64,000 nucleotides of DNA, taken from NCBI GenBank assembly GCA_964505215.1, contig CAZDGU010000004.1, positions 62,001-126,000 of the forward strand, written 5' to 3'. Positions 42,901 to 50,563 of the stretch are shown here, one piece after another. Under the pieces are notes generated by a model, which searched no databases, was not told where the DNA came from, and saw nothing but the letters and a program-made list of their open reading frames with translations. Position numbers and translations under genes: made by a program. The DNA comes from Gracilimonas sp964505215. Its GTDB lineage: Bacteria > Bacteroidota > Rhodothermia > Balneolales > Balneolaceae. Positions within the stretch are counted from its first letter, which is position 1, and every line of letters begins with the position of its first letter.

Positions 42901-44265
42901 ATGGATCTCTTCGAAGAAAAAAAATCCAATAGTTCTTCTTTTTCACAATCAAAAGAAAACCCTCAATACAGTGAGCCTTTAGCCACCCGAATGCGCCCGC
43001 AGTCGCTGGATGAATTTGCGGGGCAGGAGCATTTAGTGGGAGAGGGGAAAATGCTGCGTCGAATGATTGAAAGTGGCATTATAGGCTCGTTGATATTTTA
43101 CGGTCCGCCCAGTTCCGGGAAAACAACGCTGGCACACGTTATTTCCAGAGAAATTAAGGCGCAGTTCGAAGTAATTAACGCGGTGCTGGATGGCATCAAA
43201 GAGCTGCGAAGTGTAGTAGAAAAAGCCGAAAAATGGCGCAAGCTGAATGGCAGGAAAACCATTTTATTTGTAGATGAAATTCACCGCTGGAACAAAGCCC
43301 AGCAAGATGCGCTGCTGCCTCATTTGGAATCCGGGATTATAACTTTGGTGGGAGCTACTACCGAAAATCCATTTTATTCGCTGGTAAATCCACTGCTTTC
43401 CAGGTGCCAGCTTTTTGAGCTTCACCCCTTAACCATGCAGGAAGTGAAGTTGATGCTGAACCGTGCGCTAAAAGACAAAGAGCGTGGTTTAGGAGAAAAA
43501 AATGTGGAAGTGTCCGAAGATGCTTTTGATCATCTGTCCGAAATGGCGGGCGGTGATATTCGGAATGCTCTCAATGCGCTGGAAGTTGCCGTTTTGTCGA
43601 GCACGCCTAACGAAAATGGACAGATAATCATAGATTTAAAGGTGGCTCAAGAAAGTATTCAGCGACGCAATGTGCGTTACGACCGCACCGGCGATGAGCA
43701 TTATCATTATGCTTCGGCATTTATAAAGTCTATGCGTGGCTCCGATCCGGATGCGGCTTTATACTGGATGAATGCCATGCTGGAGGGCGGCGATGATCCG
43801 AATTTTATTTTCAGGCGGATGTTTATTTTTGCCAGCGAAGATGTAGGACTGGCCGAGCCGAATGCCATCACCATCGTAAACTCTTGTCAGGAAGCATTTA
43901 TGAAGTGCGGAATGCCGGAGGGCATGTATTTTCTGTCCCATGCGTGCCTGTATTTGAGTCAGTGTCCGAAAAGTAACAGCACCGGCGCCATTTTTGGGGT
44001 GAACCGGGAAATTAGCGAGCGCGGGGTGAAGCCCATTCCCGCCTATTTGAAAGACAAAACGGCCAACACCAAAGGAGCCAAGCACTTGGGAGTGGAAAAT
44101 GCTTCGGATGACTACAAATATCCGCACGATTATCCCTATAACTGGGTAGATCAACAGTACTTGCCGGATGAGTTGAAAAACAAAAAGTGGTATAAAGGTG
44201 GCGGTCAGGGTAGAGAGGCGCTTTTATGGAATAAGTGGAAGGAGATTAAAAATCAGGATACATGA
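42901..44265 (+). CDS. rarA: Replication-associated recombination protein A (RarA/MgsA AAA+ ATPase)
   Basis: 454-aa AAA+ protein related to clamp loaders and WRNIP1 that acts at stalled replication forks. Seen: Walker A GPPSSGKTT (68-76; most relatives have GPPGTGKT), Walker B LFVDEIHRWNKAQQDALLPH, sensor region GATTENPFYSLVNPLLSRC, and the MgsA C-terminal part with EDVGLAEPNA and LKDKTANTKGAKHLG. The two changes in the Walker motifs (SS, and W in place of the usual F after HR) look tolerable. Stand-alone gene with a repeat-rich upstream region; convergent with the macrodomain gene. Confidence 0.95.
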   Translation: MDLFEEKKSNSSSFSQSKENPQYSEPLATRMRPQSLDEFAGQEHLVGEGKMLRRMIESGIIGSLIFYGPPSSGKTTLAHVISREIKAQFEVINAVLDGIKELRSVVEKAEKWRKLNGRKTILFVDEIHRWNKAQQDALLPHLESGIITLVGATTENPFYSLVNPLLSRCQLFELHPLTMQEVKLMLNRALKDKERGLGEKNVEVSEDAFDHLSEMAGGDIRNALNALEVAVLSSTPNENGQIIIDLKVAQESIQRRNVRYDRTGDEHYHYASAFIKSMRGSDPDAALYWMNAMLEGGDDPNFIFRRMFIFASEDVGLAEPNAITIVNSCQEAFMKCGMPEGMYFLSHACLYLSQCPKSNSTGAIFGVNREISERGVKPIPAYLKDKTANTKGAKHLGVENASDDYKYPHDYPYNWVDQQYLPDELKNKKWYKGGGQGREALLWNKWKEIKNQDT

Positions 44266-44293
44266 TTGGTTGGATAAAGCTTGTATCTCTAAG

Positions 44294-44821
44294 CTAATCG
44301 GATTCAAAAACTTCTCTAAACATTTTTTGATGAAGTTTCAGGTCTTCACTCCCAAATAAGACAAACCGTATTTCTTCTAAGGATTCTAACTGTCCCTTCT
44401 CATCTCTTACGGTTTCAAACGCTACACGTGCTGCATCTTCCATTGGATAGCCGAATATTCCGGTAGAAATAGCAGGAAAGGCAATGGACTTGATCTCATT
44501 TTCTGCAGCTAATTGAAGGGCATTTTTATAACAGTTTGCTAATAACTTATCCTCAGGTTTGTCTTCACCGTAAACAGGACCTAAACAATGAATTACGTAT
44601 TTGTTGGGGAGATTATGACCACCGCTAATAACAGCTTCCCCCGGTTTTATGGGGGCAAGTAGTCGGCATTCTTGTTCCAGTTCCGGACCGGCCGCACGAT
44701 GAATGGCCCCTGCCACGCCGCCGCCCGTTCGCAGCTGTGCGTTAGCGGCGTTTACAATGGCTTCCATATCAGGTTGGTTGGCGATATCTCCTTGAACACA
44801 AACAATGGAAAGGTTTTTCAT
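44294..44821 (-). CDS. Macrodomain protein (ADP-ribose / O-acetyl-ADP-ribose deacetylase, YmdB-like)
   Basis: 175-aa single macrodomain. Key parts are there: GDIANQPDMEAIVNAAN with the ADP-ribose-contacting Asp, LRTGGGVAGAIHRAAG and the second loop ISTGIFGYPM. Family members remove ADP-ribose from acidic residues or hydrolyse O-acetyl-ADP-ribose. No partner ADP-ribosyltransferase is nearby, so no DarT/DarG-type system is indicated. A small membrane gene lies 16 bp upstream in the same direction. Confidence 0.93.
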   Translation of the reverse strand: MKNLSIVCVQGDIANQPDMEAIVNAANAQLRTGGGVAGAIHRAAGPELEQECRLLAPIKPGEAVISGGHNLPNKYVIHCLGPVYGEDKPEDKLLANCYKNALQLAAENEIKSIAFPAISTGIFGYPMEDAARVAFETVRDEKGQLESLEEIRFVLFGSEDLKLHQKMFREVFESD

Positions 44822-44837
44822 AGGTTTGAAAATGTAT

Positions 44838-45050
44838 CTAAGCTTGTTTTTCCTTTTTGTACTTCTTCCAGTAAAAATAGATTGCCAAGAGAATGATAGG
44901 CGTTCCGATTATGAGAACATAGTCGAGAACGGAATCCGGCGCTACGGCTTCATTATTTGCCGGCCTCGGTATATTTCGAGGAATTTGTAAAAGAACAAAC
45001 AGGCTAAATGAATACAGTTGGTGAAAAATGAATGACAGCATAATTTTCAA
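44838..45050 (-). CDS. Small membrane protein, unknown
   Basis: 70-aa open frame with a hydrophobic N-terminal stretch (about 4-22), a proline-rich linker (IPRNIPRPANN) and a second helix (about 42-60), ending in a basic tail KKYKKEKQA. The layout is that of a real two-helix protein, positive inside, but no family is recognised. It lies 16 bp before the macrodomain gene and may be co-transcribed. Confidence 0.5.
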   Translation of the reverse strand: MKIMLSFIFHQLYSFSLFVLLQIPRNIPRPANNEAVAPDSVLDYVLIIGTPIILLAIYFYWKKYKKEKQA

Positions 45051-45373
45051 TTAAAGTTGATATTCCCTTTTAGGAATCACTTAACATAACAAAAAAGATG
45101 CCATTAAAATTTAAAGACACTTCCAAAATGATTATAACAGGTAATTCAGACTTTGTCTTAACTTCTAATGGGATTCCGGAAGTCTGAAGAAAAGATAAAA
45201 TTTAACAAATGAATTTTGTTCTTAAATGGTTGTTGCCATAATAGTTAAATGAGCTTTATGTGTATTATAGAAAGGTAGATTTATCTGTGGCTTTACATAT
45301 TGTGAGGTGTGCAAGCCTTTTTTCTATAAAAATTAGTATCTTAGAAGTAGTAAAAATCATCAAAAATTTGGTA
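45051..45373. other. Intergenic region before the flavin reductase gene
   Basis: 323 bp, AT-rich, between divergent genes. It contains one perfect 9-bp inverted repeat TTCAGACTT/AAGTCTGAA (45145-45153 and 45180-45188, 26-base gap). An open frame from 45260 reaches into the region but its first 38 residues look unlike the family. No clear promoter motif. Confidence 0.45.
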
Positions 45374-45937
45374 ATGAACTTAAAAATAATCAGCTGTACC
45401 GATCGCCCTAATTCCAATGCGTTAAAGGTTTCCAATTATGTGAAAACGTTGTATCGGCAAAAAGGAATTAATGCGGAGGTTATCAACTTAGAAGACTTTC
45501 CTTTAGGTAAAGTGATTGGCGGCAAATACGGTAAAGAAATTCCTGAAGTGGAAGCATTCAGAGACCCCATTATTAATGCAGATGGCCTGGTTTTTGTAAT
45601 TCCTGAATACAACGGAAGCTTTCCCGGTATTCTTAAAATGTTGGTTGATTATTTACCATTTCCGGGAGCATTTACAAAAATGCCTATGGCTTTTATTGGT
45701 GAATCAACCGGGGCTTTTGGGGGATTGAGAGCCGTAGAGCAGTTCCAGATGATTGCGAACTACCGGAACGCTCTGCAATTTCCTGAACGCGTATTTATTG
45801 CCCGCGTTCACAATGAATTTGACGAAGCAGAAGGATTGAAAAATGAGTTTACCCAAGGCCTGCTGGAGTCGCAGGTTGAAAACTTTGCTGATTTCGTGCG
45901 GGTAGTCCACCAGCAAGAAATCAAGCAGCCGGTATAG
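45374..45937 (+). CDS. NADPH-dependent FMN reductase family flavoprotein
   Basis: 187-aa flavodoxin-fold protein of the NADPH-dependent FMN/azoreductase-chromate reductase group. Seen: IISCTDRPNSNALKVSNYV, the phosphate-binding loop after strand 1, and VFVIPEYNGSFPGILKMLVDYL, which binds the flavin ring. I set the start at ATG 45374; the longer frame from 45260 adds an unlikely 38-residue N-terminus. Substrate is not predictable; such enzymes reduce quinones, flavin or metals. Monocistronic. Confidence 0.85.
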   Translation: MNLKIISCTDRPNSNALKVSNYVKTLYRQKGINAEVINLEDFPLGKVIGGKYGKEIPEVEAFRDPIINADGLVFVIPEYNGSFPGILKMLVDYLPFPGAFTKMPMAFIGESTGAFGGLRAVEQFQMIANYRNALQFPERVFIARVHNEFDEAEGLKNEFTQGLLESQVENFADFVRVVHQQEIKQPV

Positions 45938-45956
45938 GTTTCAACTATCAGTTTGG

Positions 45957-45974
45957 CGGAATGCGTTTATTCCG
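45957..45974. other. Hairpin in convergent spacer
   Basis: CGGAAT/ATTCCG, 6-bp stem and 6-base loop, between the flavin reductase stop and the response regulator stop. No T run, so only a weak 3'-end structure. Confidence 0.3.
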
Positions 45975-46107
45975 AATAAGTGAATAGATTAAACCGTGTT
46001 TTTGCTGAACTGGTAAATTGGCAATGTATGCGGGGAAAGCAGAGCCGGCTGTAAGCATTATACCGGTTCAAATCACCTATTCTATTTCTATAGCTTGGCG
46101 ACACGCA

Positions 46108-46812
46108 TTAATTGGTGCGTAACATATAACCAACTCCGTGCAGCGTAATCAGATATCTTGGGTCGTCTGGATGAAGCTCAATTTTAGCTCTTAGCTTAGA
46201 GATATGAACATCAACCGTACGAGTATTAGTACTAAATTCATAGCGCCATACTTTTTCCAATAATTCATCTCTTGAAACAGGCTCTCCGGAGCTTTTGAGA
46301 AGATACCGTATGAGCTCAACTTCTCGTGAAGTAAGTTCAATATCTTCTACATCAGGGCGGTGCACTACCGACTCTAACAAGTCTATTTTTACGGGTCCTA
46401 ATTCGAGTAGTTCAACTTCTCCACTGGAAGAATAGGTTCCGGCGCGGCGTAAACGCGCCTCAATCCGGGCCAGTAACTCCTTCACCCCAAACGGTTTGGT
46501 GAGATAGTCATCGGCACCTAACCCCAAACCTTTTACCTTGTCAGTTTCCTGATCTTTTGCGGTGAGCATAATAACAGGGATAGTCAGTTTTTCAGCTCTA
46601 AGTTCTTTTAAGACATCATAGCCGCTTTTTCCTGGTAGCATAATATCCAAAATCATGATGTTAGGCTCATGTTCTTTGGCCATTTCTACAGCTTTTGTTC
46701 CTTCTTCACTTACAATTACGTTGTATCCCTCGCTTTCGAGAGTATCTCTGAGTGTGAAAATCAGACTGGGCTCGTCTTCAACAACAAGCACGGTCATGCG
46801 TTTGTCCGACAT
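46108..46812 (-). CDS. OmpR/PhoB-family response regulator
   Basis: 234-aa two-domain regulator: receiver (about 5-120) with phospho-acceptor Asp56 in IMILDIMLPGKSG, conserved Lys in MLTAKDQE, and KPFGVKELLARI; C-terminal winged-helix DNA-binding domain (about 140-232) with SREVELIRYLLKSSGEPVSRDELL and TRTVDVHISKLRAKI. It lies 17 bp after the histidine kinase gene and is its likely partner. Start MSDKRMTV from ATG 46812. Confidence 0.96.
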   Translation of the reverse strand: MSDKRMTVLVVEDEPSLIFTLRDTLESEGYNVIVSEEGTKAVEMAKEHEPNIMILDIMLPGKSGYDVLKELRAEKLTIPVIMLTAKDQETDKVKGLGLGADDYLTKPFGVKELLARIEARLRRAGTYSSSGEVELLELGPVKIDLLESVVHRPDVEDIELTSREVELIRYLLKSSGEPVSRDELLEKVWRYEFSTNTRTVDVHISKLRAKIELHPDDPRYLITLHGVGYMLRTN

Positions 46813-46829
46813 AGTGTAAAAGCTTTAAG

Positions 46830-48521
46830 TTAAGTTAATGTAGAATCGTATTTAGCAGTGTTAATTTGGTTGGAATAATCATTAGCGCTTAATTTAGGAA
46901 ATCTAACGGTAAATGTTGTTCCTTTACCTAAACTACTTTTCATCTCAATATGGCCGTTATTTAGCTGTACCATGTTTTTTACAATACTCAGCCCAAGCCC
47001 GTGGCCTTTTGTTTTGGAACTGAGTGAGTCTGAATCATCAACCCGATAGAATTTTTTGTATATATTTTTTTGATCTTTTTTTGCAATGCCGATGCCATGG
47101 TCTGTTATGCTGAAAAAGACGTGCTGTTTATTTGAGGTGATTTGATACTCAATTATTTTAGCGTCTGAACTGTACTTTATAGCATTTTCGGTGAGGTTAC
47201 TTACAATAGTTTCGAAACTATCGCTATCAATCCGGCAAGTGGCCTCTTTATCGGAGGGTTTAAAGCGTATTTCAAATCCTTTGTTTTCGATATACTCCCG
47301 GTTTTCCTGTAAAAAGCTGGTTGTTAAGTCATATAACCTATAAGGGGCGGGCTTGATATTGTTTTGGCCGGAATCTACCCGTGCTACGTCAAGAAGTTTT
47401 TCAATCATGCTGCGCAGGCGGATAGATTCATTGTAAATGTGCTCACCATATTGCTTCAGCCGCTTGGCTTCGGTAACGCGTCCGTCCGATATATTTTCTC
47501 CGGCAGCCTGCATTACCGCAAGGGGCGTTTTAAGTTCGTGCGTTACGTTAGCAAGAAAGTTAGCCTGCCGCTGGGCCAGCCGGCGTTCGCGCTGTGCCGT
47601 ATAAAACATAAATAGCAGTGCACCCAGCAAAAATAAGACTGCAACACCTAACACGGCCAGATTTTTAACCAACGTGGCGTTATACGCATTGGCAATAGGT
47701 GCGTGTAGAAAAGAAATATTTAGCGACCAATTACTTAAAAATCCTTTACCGGAAAAACCAATCACATCATCCCGGATATCACGGTCGTATTCTATGGTGG
47801 TTTCGTTGGTGGCTAATACTTTGTTATTGGTCCAGTCGCGTACCCAAACGGCAATTCCTGTTTCTTCACTATTGCCAAAATAATTGTTGAGCATGGGTGG
47901 AAGTACTTCATCCACAATATAATCGGAATTTATGGTGAAGGTGAGGAAGCCGATTAATCGACTTTCCGTTAAATTGATAAGGCCAATGCTTAAGCTGCGG
48001 TGCGTATCAAATTCCCAATTGTTGTTCCAGCGGTAGTTAAAATCGTTGAGCTGTATCTTTGTTTTTGTACGTGTCAGGCCTACTCCATCACACACTAAGC
48101 GAGGATAATTTGAGGTGAGTACTACTTTTTCTTCTTCGGGATGGTATTCGTAAATAGATGCATCCGGATCACAAGGATCTATATTATCGGGGGTATAGTA
48201 AACATGGTCGAAAAAAGGACTTTTGGCAGAACGGGTAAGTACTTCCCGAAAGTTTTCGGGGAATTGCCCGGTTTGCTGAAATGTCTGCTCAACAGGTTCT
48301 AATTCCAATTTATGCAAACCGCGTAGTGGCTGCAGTACCTGATTGCGAATGGTGTCATTTATTTCACCAAGCTGATCAATTCTTCGTTCTTTTTCGGCCT
48401 CAACCATACGGTCTCTGAGGTCGTAAAGCGACAGCACATTAATGCCGGTAAGCGCAATAATGGCAAAAAGGCCGAGCATCAACAAAATCCAGCGGAATGC
48501 TCTGTTTCTAAAAACTTTCAT
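46830..48521 (-). CDS. Membrane sensor histidine kinase
   Basis: 563-aa kinase. Helix 1 at about 10-32, a periplasmic sensor of about 250 residues with paired cysteines (C117, C144), helix 2 at about 285-307, then HisKA with His328 in LANVTHELKTPLA and a complete ATPase domain (ENAIKYSS N-box, DHGIGIAKKD G1, GHGLGLSIV G2). The sensor matches no domain I can name. It is the first gene of a two-gene operon with the response regulator. The signal is unknown; neighbours give no firm clue. Confidence 0.95.
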   Translation of the reverse strand: MKVFRNRAFRWILLMLGLFAIIALTGINVLSLYDLRDRMVEAEKERRIDQLGEINDTIRNQVLQPLRGLHKLELEPVEQTFQQTGQFPENFREVLTRSAKSPFFDHVYYTPDNIDPCDPDASIYEYHPEEEKVVLTSNYPRLVCDGVGLTRTKTKIQLNDFNYRWNNNWEFDTHRSLSIGLINLTESRLIGFLTFTINSDYIVDEVLPPMLNNYFGNSEETGIAVWVRDWTNNKVLATNETTIEYDRDIRDDVIGFSGKGFLSNWSLNISFLHAPIANAYNATLVKNLAVLGVAVLFLLGALLFMFYTAQRERRLAQRQANFLANVTHELKTPLAVMQAAGENISDGRVTEAKRLKQYGEHIYNESIRLRSMIEKLLDVARVDSGQNNIKPAPYRLYDLTTSFLQENREYIENKGFEIRFKPSDKEATCRIDSDSFETIVSNLTENAIKYSSDAKIIEYQITSNKQHVFFSITDHGIGIAKKDQKNIYKKFYRVDDSDSLSSKTKGHGLGLSIVKNMVQLNNGHIEMKSSLGKGTTFTVRFPKLSANDYSNQINTAKYDSTLT

Positions 48522-48786
48522 AAAGGTATAGCTTAAGGTAAATGACTTGTAAATATATCATTATGAAATATTCCGAGTGCTCAAAATTGGTAAAAATAAT
48601 AGATTTTTTGTGGCCGGGTGTATTGGTTGAGAAAGTGGTAACTATCAGCTTTAGATGCTTGCTTCTCATTCATACTATTCTGTGGGAGATAGGAGCAGAA
48701 GAGTATGGGTTATTGCTTTTGATGCTGTCAAATCACCCCACAAATGAATATGCCGGTAACCATTTAGGATAGCTAAGTTCGGATAA

Positions 48787-49713
48787 TCAGTTTTGAAGAT
48801 TCTGGTATTCAGATAAATGGCCCTGGTCGGTATTTTGAAGCACATCATAAGCTTCAAGGCGGATATTGGTTTCTGCCTCATCAAAAATGGCAGAAATCTC
48901 GCGGGCTTTGGTATCAAAAAAGATATCGAACAAGTAATTGCTGGTAGAGCGGCGCTTAACTTCCTGAATAGCTTTGAGAGCTGCTAATACCTGCTTCCGT
49001 GCTTCTTTGGGCTGATCTACAAACTGGTCGAGCCCAAGCCGGTGATATTGATAATTAGCCGTTCGGAATGGTTTGTAATTGGCGCTCAGCATTTCGGTTA
49101 CCAGCGTGTTACGATTCCGGCGGTTATTGGTGCTTCGGGTCCAGCCGATGGCGGAAGTTGTTTGGGCAAGGTTTAAAATATTTTGTGCTTTTAAAAAGTA
49201 CGGCTGTCCGCCCTGGTCGGCAAAAGTGTCAAAATCATAGCCCAGCATCATGTACACAAAAAAGTCGATAAAACCGGTTAACGGTTCAAATTGCAGTTCG
49301 TCATGTATTAAACTTTTCCCTTCCGGATAGCTGAATTGCCAGGCATTATCTCTCAGCAAAACAGATGTTGTTTTAGCCGTAGAGTTGTAAATAGGCCGCT
49401 GCATCTGAAAAATAACTTCGGCTGAAAAGGTATAATCTGTTGTACCGCTGGTAAGGGCTATCTGGATTTGACAATATATGCGTTCATCCTCTTCAAAGCG
49501 CTCTTCTGTCCATTTATATTCATTTATATAATTTTCTAATACCGGTTTTAGATTTTCTAAATAATCGAAGGCGGATGCTTCCAGCTGTTGCTTATTTATG
49601 GTTACGGTGCAGGAAAATTCCTGGCCCATTGCATGGCCGGAACAAGCCATAAAAATGGCAGCACCAATGAATAAGTGTTTAAAAGGCTTGAAAAGGATGC
49701 TCAGATAATTCAT
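48787..49713 (-). CDS. DUF4835-family secreted protein
   Basis: 308 aa from ATG 49713. A signal peptide (residues about 8-30, ending GHAMGQ) leads into EFSCTVTINKQQLEAS and a conserved DUF4835 body with NEYKWTEERFEEDERIYCQIQI, GYDFDTFADQGG and the C-terminal SNYLFDIFFDTKAREI. The family is widespread in Bacteroidota, exported and of unknown function. A longer frame to 49869 would overlap the divergent gene at 49745 and adds a non-signal sequence, so I reject it. Only 31 bp separate the two divergent start codons. Confidence 0.88.
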   Translation of the reverse strand: MNYLSILFKPFKHLFIGAAIFMACSGHAMGQEFSCTVTINKQQLEASAFDYLENLKPVLENYINEYKWTEERFEEDERIYCQIQIALTSGTTDYTFSAEVIFQMQRPIYNSTAKTTSVLLRDNAWQFSYPEGKSLIHDELQFEPLTGFIDFFVYMMLGYDFDTFADQGGQPYFLKAQNILNLAQTTSAIGWTRSTNNRRNRNTLVTEMLSANYKPFRTANYQYHRLGLDQFVDQPKEARKQVLAALKAIQEVKRRSTSNYLFDIFFDTKAREISAIFDEAETNIRLEAYDVLQNTDQGHLSEYQNLQN

Positions 49714-49744
49714 ATTGTAGGTATAAATAGAATAGAGGGGTCTA

Positions 49745-50563
49745 ATGATACGAATACATCGCATTCTATATAAAGTTTCTTTGTGCTTAATTTTCGGGTT
49801 TATTAGCACAGCCGTTTTTGCGCAGTACAGCATGGGTGCAAAAGGTTTGGGTTTAGGCCAGGCTACCACTTCAATTCATGGCTATGAATGGGCGCTTTTT
49901 GGCAATCCCGCACTGGTAAGTAACGCAGAAACTGCGGTAGGATTTTATGGCCTCCGAAATTACGGCTTTGCAGAAATAACCGATATGGCCGCTGTGGGAA
50001 GCATGCCTACTGCACTTGGAGTTTTTTCGGGAGGATTTCATCGCTATGGCGATCATCTTTTCAACGAAACCAGAATTCGGGTTGGCTACAAAAATGAGTG
50101 GAAAATGCTTCATTTAGGAATTGTAGCCAATTATAACACCATTTCGTTTGGTAAAAACTATGGCTCCGGTTCTGCAATTGGGATTGATGCAGGCATAGCC
50201 GCTAAAATAACGGACAGCTTTTGGATGGGGGCAAAGTCCACCAATCTCAATCGCCCGAAATATAAAGGCATTCGTGAAGACCTGCCCCGCGAGCTGAGCC
50301 TCGGTTTTTCTTATCATCTTAATGATTTGGCCATGCTAACTGCCGATGCCGTCAAAGATGTGAACTTTCCACTGGCGTACCGGGGAGGAGTAGAGGTAAA
50401 AGTTATTGATGCATTAAAAGGCCGGGTGGGCATTACCACCGAACCGCTGAGCTATTCGCTGGGATTTGGATATCGCCATACCCGCTGGGACGTAAACTTT
50501 GCGGTACAAAAACATCAGCTACTGGGCTTCAGTCCCGGCTTAGACTTCATGATTTTCTTTTAA
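49745..50563 (+). CDS. PorV/PorQ-like outer-membrane beta-barrel protein
   Basis: 272-aa protein with a signal peptide (about 1-27, ending AVFAQ) and GAKGLGLGQATTSIHGYEWALFGNPA, similar to the start of PorV/PorQ and UPF0164 barrels (GxRxxGxGxA...NPA). Amphipathic beta strands follow to a terminal Phe-Phe, fitting a small outer-membrane barrel. PorV-type proteins serve the type IX secretion system; this one is shorter and need not. Its stop overlaps the next ATG as TAATG, tying it to the HhH-barrel gene. Confidence 0.78.
   Translation: MIRIHRILYKVSLCLIFGFISTAVFAQYSMGAKGLGLGQATTSIHGYEWALFGNPALVSNAETAVGFYGLRNYGFAEITDMAAVGSMPTALGVFSGGFHRYGDHLFNETRIRVGYKNEWKMLHLGIVANYNTISFGKNYGSGSAIGIDAGIAAKITDSFWMGAKSTNLNRPKYKGIREDLPRELSLGFSYHLNDLAMLTADAVKDVNFPLAYRGGVEVKVIDALKGRVGITTEPLSYSLGFGYRHTRWDVNFAVQKHQLLGFSPGLDFMIFF

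Noticed and set aside
42901..44265. RarA Walker A variation GPPSSGKT as loss of function
   Set aside because: The GKT core is intact and the SS change keeps small residues; the rest of the protein is fully conserved.
44294..44821. Macrodomain gene as antitoxin of a DarT/DarG-like system
   Set aside because: No ADP-ribosyltransferase-like gene next to it, and the sequence is closest to stand-alone YmdB-type proteins.
48787..49869. Longer DUF4835 frame starting at 49869
   Set aside because: Overlaps the divergent PorV-like gene by 125 bp and adds residues ahead of a good signal peptide; start moved to 49713.
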